A stretch of DNA of 64,000 bases from Kitasatospora sp. NBC_00458 (GTDB lineage: Bacteria > Actinomycetota > Actinomycetes > Streptomycetales > Streptomycetaceae), in NCBI RefSeq assembly GCF_036013975.1, contig NZ_CP107904.1:7597001-7661000 (forward strand), read 5' to 3'. How positions within the stretch are numbered: position 1 is the stretch's first letter; the number at the start of each line of letters is the position of its first letter. The notes beneath the pieces are model-generated. The model did not search any database. It was not told the DNA's origin and saw nothing but the letters and a program-made list of their open reading frames with translations. Below are positions 59,247 to 64,000 of the stretch, one piece after another. The position numbers and the translations under genes were made by a program.

Positions 59247-59269
59247 AGAAGTCGGCCGGTCCGACTTCT
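59247..59269. repeat. hairpin repeat copy 3
   Basis: AGAAGTCGG, loop CCGGT, CCGACTTCT: a compensated change at both ends. Begins 119 bp after copy 2. Confidence 0.8.
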
Positions 59270-59592
59270 GGTGCGCTGCCGGTTGCCCGGGGCCGGGGCC
59301 TGTCCGAGGGGTGGCGGGGCGGCGTGTCGATTGTGGGCCGCTGCTTAGGACGGCCGATGTGCGGGGCGAGGCGGCGCGGTCGGCACCCGCGTCTGCGGCC
59401 CGGACGTGGTGCCGGTGGCACGCGTGGTTTCAACGGGCCGGTGGTTCGTGCCGGAGGCACCTGGGGTGTGCAGGGGATCGGGCGGGTCGGCTCCCTGTGC
59501 GGGGGGCGTTGTGCGGCCGTCCCCTGCGGGCTGCGGCCCGGATGGCGCGCGTGTTGTCAGCGGGCCGGTGGTTCCTACCGTAGGCGCCCGAG

Positions 59593-59625
59593 GCGCAGGA
59601 AGTTGGGCAGGCCGACTTCCTGCGC
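59593..59625. repeat. hairpin repeat copy 4, extended arms
   Basis: GCGCAGGAAGTTGG, loop GCAGG, CCGACTTCCTGCGC: 14-bp arms with one G-U pair. It ends 42 bp beyond the leftward deacetylase stop and probably terminates that gene. The arm also matches the copy at 28072. Confidence 0.85.
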
Positions 59626-59667
59626 GTGAGGGGGCGTGAGGCGTGAGGGGCGAGACGAGCGAGGGTG

Positions 59668-61062
59668 TCAGGCGGCCTGGCCGCGCCAGCGGCGGTAGGC
59701 CGGTTCGAGGCCGGACAGGATGGTGTCGAACCGCCGGGAGCTGGTCGTGGAGTCGACCTGGAGGCGGCTGATCTGCAGCGGGTGGTTGGGGAGGCGCGGG
59801 CCGAGGCGGTGGTCGGAGAGGAATCCGAGCCGGTAGCCGAGCTCGTGCAGGACGGTTTCGGCGCGGGGGTCGTGGCCGCCGTCGGGGTAGGCGAAGGCGG
59901 TCGGCGGCTCGCCGAGCCAGCGGGTGAGCGCCTCGTGGGCGCCGGTGATCTCGGAGCGGACGGTGGCGTCGTCGCAGCGCCCGAGGCAGGGGTGCCCCTG
60001 GGTGTGGTTGCCGATCGCGACGCCGCCCTCGCGGAGCGCGAGCAGGTCGGCGGGTGTGAGCTGTTCCTGGCCGGGCGGGCGCCGGTGGGCGCTGACCCGC
60101 AGTTCCTGGAGGCTGCGCCGCCGGTCCGGGTCGGGCATGGCCTTGAGCCGGCGCAGCAGCTGGGAGGGGTGTCCGCAGTCGAGCGAGCGGGCCCGCCCGC
60201 CGTGCCGGGCGAGGAAGTCGGCCTCGTGCCACCAGAACGGCTTCTCCGTCCCGATGAGCTCGGAGATCACGAAGGCCGCGGCCGGGATGCCGCGCTCGTT
60301 GAGGGCGGGCAGCGCGTGGGTGAGGACGCTGCGGTCGGCGTCGTCGAAGGTCACCAGCACGCTGCGGGCGGGCAGCGGGCGCCGTTCGGCGACGGCCTGC
60401 TGCACGGCGGCCAGCGAGACGGGTGTGGCGAGTCTTCGCAGCCGGTCCAGCTGGGCGCCGAACGAACGGGGGTCGGTCACGCCGTGGTAGGCGAGTACGG
60501 CGAGCCGCTGCGCGGCCCGGGCCCGGAAGAGCGGCTGGACCGGCGCGAAGCGGAGCCATTCACCGCGGGCGTCGGCCGGACAGGCCCCGGTGGCCCGGGG
60601 CGGGCGCGGTGCCGGGCCGGGGGTGTGCCGAGGTACGGGCCGCAGCTCCCGGCCTGCCGGTGGCCCGGTGAGCGGCGGCCCGGTGAGGGCCTCTCCGATG
60701 AACGGCCGACCCGCGAGCGCCTGGCCCGCGAGCGCCTGGCCCGCAGGCGCCGCGCCCGTGAGTGTCGCGCCCGTCAGCGCCTGTCCGTCGACCGGCTGCC
60801 CGTCGGTCGGCGTGACGATGGAGGTAACGGGGCTCGGCACCGGCACCGGCACCGCTACGGGCGCGGGCGCGGGAACGGGCGTCGGCAGGGACTCGGACAC
60901 CCGGACGGGTGCGGGACCCGCGGGTTTCCGCCCCACGGACGGCCGCCCCCTGGACGGCGCCCCGGTCGGCGGCAGCGGCCGCAGGCCGGGTAGGGCCCGG
61001 ACCGCGGCCGTGGGCCGGGCCATGGAACTGGAGGTCGATGTCGTGGACTGGGACTGCGGCAC
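59668..61062 (-). CDS. NodB-type polysaccharide deacetylase with repetitive N-terminal region
   Basis: A 464-residue protein. The catalytic NodB domain (about 190-455) has LAVLAYHGVTDP, the metal/base motif VTFDDADRSV, and the second motif GNHTQGHPCLGR (H-T-x-x-H-P), then AFAYPDGGHDPR. It should remove acetyl groups from GlcNAc-type glycans. The first about 180 residues are low-complexity: PTPVPAPAPVAVPVPVPSP, then pseudo-repeats LTGATLTG, ALAGQALAG, ALTGPPLTGPP. I saw no ordinary signal peptide. GTG at 61062 with AGGGGG 5-6 nt upstream. It may modify the glycan made in the 40-55 kb locus. Confidence 0.85.
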   Translation of the reverse strand: MPQSQSTTSTSSSMARPTAAVRALPGLRPLPPTGAPSRGRPSVGRKPAGPAPVRVSESLPTPVPAPAPVAVPVPVPSPVTSIVTPTDGQPVDGQALTGATLTGAAPAGQALAGQALAGRPFIGEALTGPPLTGPPAGRELRPVPRHTPGPAPRPPRATGACPADARGEWLRFAPVQPLFRARAAQRLAVLAYHGVTDPRSFGAQLDRLRRLATPVSLAAVQQAVAERRPLPARSVLVTFDDADRSVLTHALPALNERGIPAAAFVISELIGTEKPFWWHEADFLARHGGRARSLDCGHPSQLLRRLKAMPDPDRRRSLQELRVSAHRRPPGQEQLTPADLLALREGGVAIGNHTQGHPCLGRCDDATVRSEITGAHEALTRWLGEPPTAFAYPDGGHDPRAETVLHELGYRLGFLSDHRLGPRLPNHPLQISRLQVDSTTSSRRFDTILSGLEPAYRRWRGQAA

Positions 61063-61482
61063 GGTTCCCCCTCGGTCGCCGATGCGGCGTGGCGGTACCG
61101 TCGGAGGACGGAGCCCGGCCTCCGACTCCAGGGCACGGCGGCTCCGCCCCCTGGGTATTTCCGGTCCTCGGTGGGGACTCCCAACCCGCACCGCGGACGG
61201 CTCCTGGATCGCTCAATGTAATGGAGACAGCTACGGCGTGTTGATGGTTGTACCGGACAGTCCAGGTTTTTCCGGGGGCTCGAAACCGATCGGCAACGAG
61301 GCCGAAACGGACGCCCCGGGCGTGCGCCGGATTGCACGCCCGGGAGGTGGCGGCCGGTGCGGTGCCGGACGGAACCGGGTGGGGGAGCCGACGGGCCGGT
61401 GCGGCGCGGTGATCACTGAGCGTGTCCGGGGAATCGCGTCCTGCATGCTGCCTCCGCCGTCGTGCCGGGGTACCTTGGGCTC
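61063..61482. other. 420-bp divergent intergenic region
   Basis: No gene seen. It holds an 11-bp perfect inverted repeat CCCGGGCGTGC/GCACGCCCGGG (61315-61344, 8-nt loop), and a less GC-rich segment around 61200-61270 that may carry the leftward deacetylase promoter. Confidence 0.5.
61315..61344. repeat. 11-bp inverted repeat in divergent intergenic region
   Basis: CCCGGGCGTGC and its exact complement GCACGCCCGGG flank an 8-nt loop. Between divergent genes it is more likely regulatory or a leader structure than a terminator. Confidence 0.6.
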
Positions 61483-61755
61483 ATGGCAGACGCGGAACGT
61501 GATCACATCCACCCGCATGGTGCGACCCGGATGGACCGGTTCTGGCACGGCGGTGCCCTGGTCACCCACCAGGTCCCGCTGGCCCTGGTCGGCCTGGCCT
61601 GCCTCGCGCTGGGCATCGTGGTCGCCGTCGTGGTTCCGGACAGTGACGGTCCGGCCTGGGCGATGGCCGTGGCCGGATGCCTCGCGGCCGGGGTGCTGCT
61701 GCTCGGCCGGATCGGCTTCGCGCTGTTCCGCCAGCGCCGCCGCGCCACGGCCTGA
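61483..61755 (+). CDS. small two-helix membrane protein, unrecognised
   Basis: A 90-residue protein. A polar N-terminus (MADAERDHIHPHGATRMDRF) with several His precedes two hydrophobic helices (about 31-55 and 60-80) and a basic C-terminal end (FRQRRRATA). No domain recognised. ATG at 61483; an upstream GTG/ATG extension to 61462 adds seven residues. The ribosome site is weak. Coding bias looks real and the two-helix layout is consistent, but function is unknown. It lies 289 bp before the second deacetylase gene. Confidence 0.6.
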   Translation: MADAERDHIHPHGATRMDRFWHGGALVTHQVPLALVGLACLALGIVVAVVVPDSDGPAWAMAVAGCLAAGVLLLGRIGFALFRQRRRATA

Positions 61756-62044
61756 CCGGCCCGTGGCCCCGGCCCGACCGGCCCGCGCAACGGTCCGGGC
61801 CGCGGCCCGACCGGTCCGGGAATGCTTCCCGCCGGCCCTGGTCACGAAACTGAACTGACGATCGAGCCCAACCGGTCGGATCGGCCTGTTTTCGGCCCAA
61901 CTGCCAGCCCCTTCTCGCTTCTTTCACAATTCCAGGGCATCAGCCCCACAGTTCCCCCTACTGTGAATTCCGTCCGCGCCGCCAACCGGCCCGGATGCGA
62001 GGCCACTTGCCGGCGCCGGGGAGGGCGCCGCAGAGGGGGGAACG

Positions 62045-62887
62045 ATGAGCGGCACCACCGTGCCCGGAACCGCCCCGGTCGGCGGGGGGATCCGGGCCCA
62101 GGTGAAGCGCCAACTGGCGCGCCGGGTCGGGGCGAGCCCCGGCGAGGGCGCCACCGTGCTGATCTACCACCGCGTCGGCGGTGGAAGCCCGGACGAACTG
62201 GACGTGTCCACCGCCGACTTCACGGCCCAGGTGGACCTGCTCGCCGAGCTGCCGCCCGGCCGGGTGGTCTCCCTGGACGAGGCGACCGACCGGATCGAGG
62301 CCGGCCGCCGCACCCCCGGCACCGTCCTCACCTTCGACGACGGCTTCGCCGACGTCCACCGGAACGCCTGGCCCCTGCTGCGCGAGCGGCGCCTCCCGTT
62401 CACGATCTACCTGGCCAGCGGACGCGTCGGCGGGGAGATGCGCTGGGAGGGTTCCACCGCCAGGACCACCGGCGCGCCCGCGCTCAGCTGGGAGCAGCTG
62501 CGGGAGATGACCGACTCCGGCCTCTGCACGGTCGCCAACCACACCCGCAGCCACGCCCGCCCGGGACTGCTCTCCGTCGCGGAACTCGACGCCTGCAACG
62601 ACGACGTCGAGGAACACCTGGGCGTCCGCCCCCGGCACTACGCCTACACCTGGGGTGTGCCGGTGCCGCACATGGAGCCGGCGCTGCGGGCCCGGTTCCG
62701 GACCGCCGCGACCGGCGAGGTCGGCCGCAACGAACCCGGCGTCGACCCGGTCCGGCTGTACCGGGTGCCGGTCCGCCGCACCGACCCGATCGACTTCTTC
62801 CGCGCCAAGCTCTACGGCCGGCTCATCCCCGAACGCGCCTACGCCCGGATCGTCGCCACCGCGAAGGCGGTGGGCGCCCGTGCCTGA
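62045..62887 (+). CDS. polysaccharide deacetylase family protein
   Basis: A 280-residue NodB-fold protein. LIYHRVGGGSPDELDVS begins the domain, the first catalytic motif is LTFDDGFADVHRN, and the second reads VANHTRSHARPG (H-T-x-x-H-A, so the usual final Pro is Ala). Later blocks include LGVRPRHYAYTWGVPVPH. It resembles deacetylases encoded beside glycosyltransferases in exopolysaccharide loci. ATG at 62045 with AGGGGGG 4-5 nt upstream. Its end overlaps the next glycosyltransferase gene start by 8 bp, so they are co-translated. No signal peptide, suggesting cytoplasmic action on a precursor. Confidence 0.85.
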   Translation: MSGTTVPGTAPVGGGIRAQVKRQLARRVGASPGEGATVLIYHRVGGGSPDELDVSTADFTAQVDLLAELPPGRVVSLDEATDRIEAGRRTPGTVLTFDDGFADVHRNAWPLLRERRLPFTIYLASGRVGGEMRWEGSTARTTGAPALSWEQLREMTDSGLCTVANHTRSHARPGLLSVAELDACNDDVEEHLGVRPRHYAYTWGVPVPHMEPALRARFRTAATGEVGRNEPGVDPVRLYRVPVRRTDPIDFFRAKLYGRLIPERAYARIVATAKAVGARA

Positions 62888-64000
62888 GACCCGGCCCTTC
62901 CCGCGCCTGCGCGGTCCCGGCGGCCGCCCGCTGCGCGTCGCCCACCTCACCACCGTCGACATGAGCCTCCAACTCCTCCTCGCCACCGAGCTGAAGGTCG
63001 ACCTGGCGGCCGGGTTCGAGACGTACGGGATCAGCGCACCCGGCCCGTACGTCCCCGGCCTGGAGGCGATCGGGGTGCGGCACGAGCCGCTGCACGCGCT
63101 CACCCGGGCCTGGCGGCCGCGTGCCGACGCCGCCGCCGCCCGCGAACTGCTCGCCGTGCTGAGCCGGATCCGTCCGGACGTGCTGCACACCCACAACCCG
63201 AAGACCGGTGTGCTCGGGCGCGTGCTGGGCCGGCTCGCCCGTGTCCCGGTCGTCGTCAACACCTGCCACGGGCTCTGGGCGCAGGCCCACGACCCGCTCG
63301 CCAAACGGGCCCTCGTGCTCGGGGCGGAGGCCTTCGCGGGCCGCTTCTCGCACGCCGAGCTCTACCAGAACGGCGAGGACCGCCGGACGCTGTCGCGCGC
63401 CGTCCCGGCCCGCCGCTCGCGGGTGGTCGGCAACGGCGTCGACCTCACGAGGTTCGCCACCGCCCCGGGCGAGCGGGCCCGCGTCCGGAGCCGGCTACGG
63501 GCCGAACTCGGCGTCGGGCCGGACGAGCTACTGGTCGGCGGGGTCGGCCGGCGGGTGGCCGAGAAGGGCATCCGCGAGTACGCCGAGGCGGCCCGTGCCC
63601 TGGCCGGCAAGGCCCGGTTCGTCTGGATCGGGCCGGACGACCCGGACAAGCCGGACGCCCACGGCTCCGAGAGCGGCGTCCACTTCCCGGGCCCGCGCAG
63701 CGACATGCCCGCGGTCTACGCGGCCCTGGACGTCTTCGTGCTCCCCTCCCACCGGGAGGGGTTCTCCCGCTCCGCGATGGAGGCCGCCGCCGGCGGCCTG
63801 CCGATGGTGCTCAGCGACATCCGCGGCTGCCGCGAGATCGGCACCCACGACGAGCACCTGCTCCTCACCCCGCCCGGCGACGCCCGGGCCCTCACCAGCG
63901 CACTGGACCGGCTCCTCACCGAGCCCGACCTGCGCGACCGGCTCGGTGCCGCCGTCCGGCGCCGCGCCACGGCGCACTTCGACCAGCGCGCCGTGGCAGC
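62880..64000 (+). CDS. GT4 glycosyltransferase, truncated by the window end
   Basis: At least 373 residues of a GT-B transferase, with the 3' end beyond the window. The N-terminal domain has LRVAHLTTVDMSLQLLLATE and VVVNTCHGLWAQAHDP. The second domain contains VGGVGRRVAEKGIREYAEAA and the donor motif PSHREGFSRSAMEAAAGGLP with the E-x7-E pair. TVDMSLQLLL resembles initiating or second-sugar transferases of exopolysaccharide systems that act on lipid carriers. GTG at 62880 overlaps the deacetylase gene by 8 bp. It and the deacetylase probably belong to a second glycan operon continuing to the right. Confidence 0.87.
   Translation, partial: MPETRPFPRLRGPGGRPLRVAHLTTVDMSLQLLLATELKVDLAAGFETYGISAPGPYVPGLEAIGVRHEPLHALTRAWRPRADAAAARELLAVLSRIRPDVLHTHNPKTGVLGRVLGRLARVPVVVNTCHGLWAQAHDPLAKRALVLGAEAFAGRFSHAELYQNGEDRRTLSRAVPARRSRVVGNGVDLTRFATAPGERARVRSRLRAELGVGPDELLVGGVGRRVAEKGIREYAEAARALAGKARFVWIGPDDPDKPDAHGSESGVHFPGPRSDMPAVYAALDVFVLPSHREGFSRSAMEAAAGGLPMVLSDIRGCREIGTHDEHLLLTPPGDARALTSALDRLLTEPDLRDRLGAAVRRRATAHFDQRAVA

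Larger units (their letters stand above)
58952..59667. other. 716-bp gene-free stretch with a hairpin repeat family
   Basis: No convincing gene on either strand. It contains four copies of a GGAAGTCGG-N5-CCGACTTCC hairpin and a diverged duplication (59393-59459 and 59531-59588). It separates the racemase gene from the convergent deacetylase gene. Confidence 0.7.

Overview
High-GC actinobacterial chromosome, about 64 kb, most likely Streptomycetaceae (Streptomyces or Kitasatospora). This rests on GC-rich third codon positions, many GTG starts, and recognisable streptomycete families: DUF4395, DUF4184, DUF6643 and DUF5937 proteins, a geranylgeranyl-reductase-like flavoprotein, MatB, and a DasR-type chitinase promoter. 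I saw no insertion sequence, prophage, tRNA or CRISPR array. The genus is inference.

Layout. 1-930: the 3' part of a 23S rRNA gene, the 5S rRNA gene and a strong terminator closing an rrn operon that begins left of the window. 981-9470: a PD40 lipoprotein, a PlsC acyltransferase, a DUF4395/thioredoxin divergent pair, etfBA behind a palindromic operator candidate, a MatB-like malonyl-CoA synthetase, and an NlpC/P60 endopeptidase with a duplicated wall-binding-like module. 9585-16503: ribokinase, a P-loop/Nudix fusion, DUF4184 membrane protein, M20 dipeptidase, geranylgeranyl-reductase-like flavoprotein. 16698-19001: a four-module secreted GH18 chitinase with a textbook chitinase promoter. 19297-34375: a series of regulator-linked metabolic and transport genes (ArsR/MFS, PucR/lipase, ROK/MFS, TetR/DUF4267) with RidA, crotonase, mycothiol-type enzyme, hexapeptide acetyltransferase, HutD and Cds1-like cysteine desulfhydrase. 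34421-40035: an unusual beta-helix/AAA+ fusion, a MOSC protein, DUF6643 and MscL.

40163-55104 is a surface-glycan locus. A leftward operon with overlapping start and stop codons carries a GT4 transferase, a Wzz/BY-kinase fusion, a second GT4, a GNAT protein, a Wzy/ligase-like membrane protein and a DegT sugar aminotransferase. A rightward set carries a GT4, a DsbA-like protein, an ABC-2 permease with a Wzt-type ATPase, and another GT. The locus therefore mixes polymerase/co-polymerase parts with ABC-exporter parts. Two NodB-type polysaccharide deacetylases and a further GT4 (cut by the right edge) lie at 59668-64000. Between the two glycan regions are an alpha/beta hydrolase, a methyltransferase, an HpnB-like GT2, an Asp/Glu racemase and a 716-bp gene-free stretch with four copies of a hairpin repeat.

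Points of most interest: the mixed glycan locus with an altered kinase Walker A and a monothiol DsbA; the beta-helix/AAA+ fusion; the hairpin family at 59 kb with a fifth copy at 28 kb; a perfect 62-bp palindrome at 8401; the chitinase promoter; and several palindromic operators placed between divergent regulator and target genes. All functional calls come from reading motifs and family memory; no searches were run.
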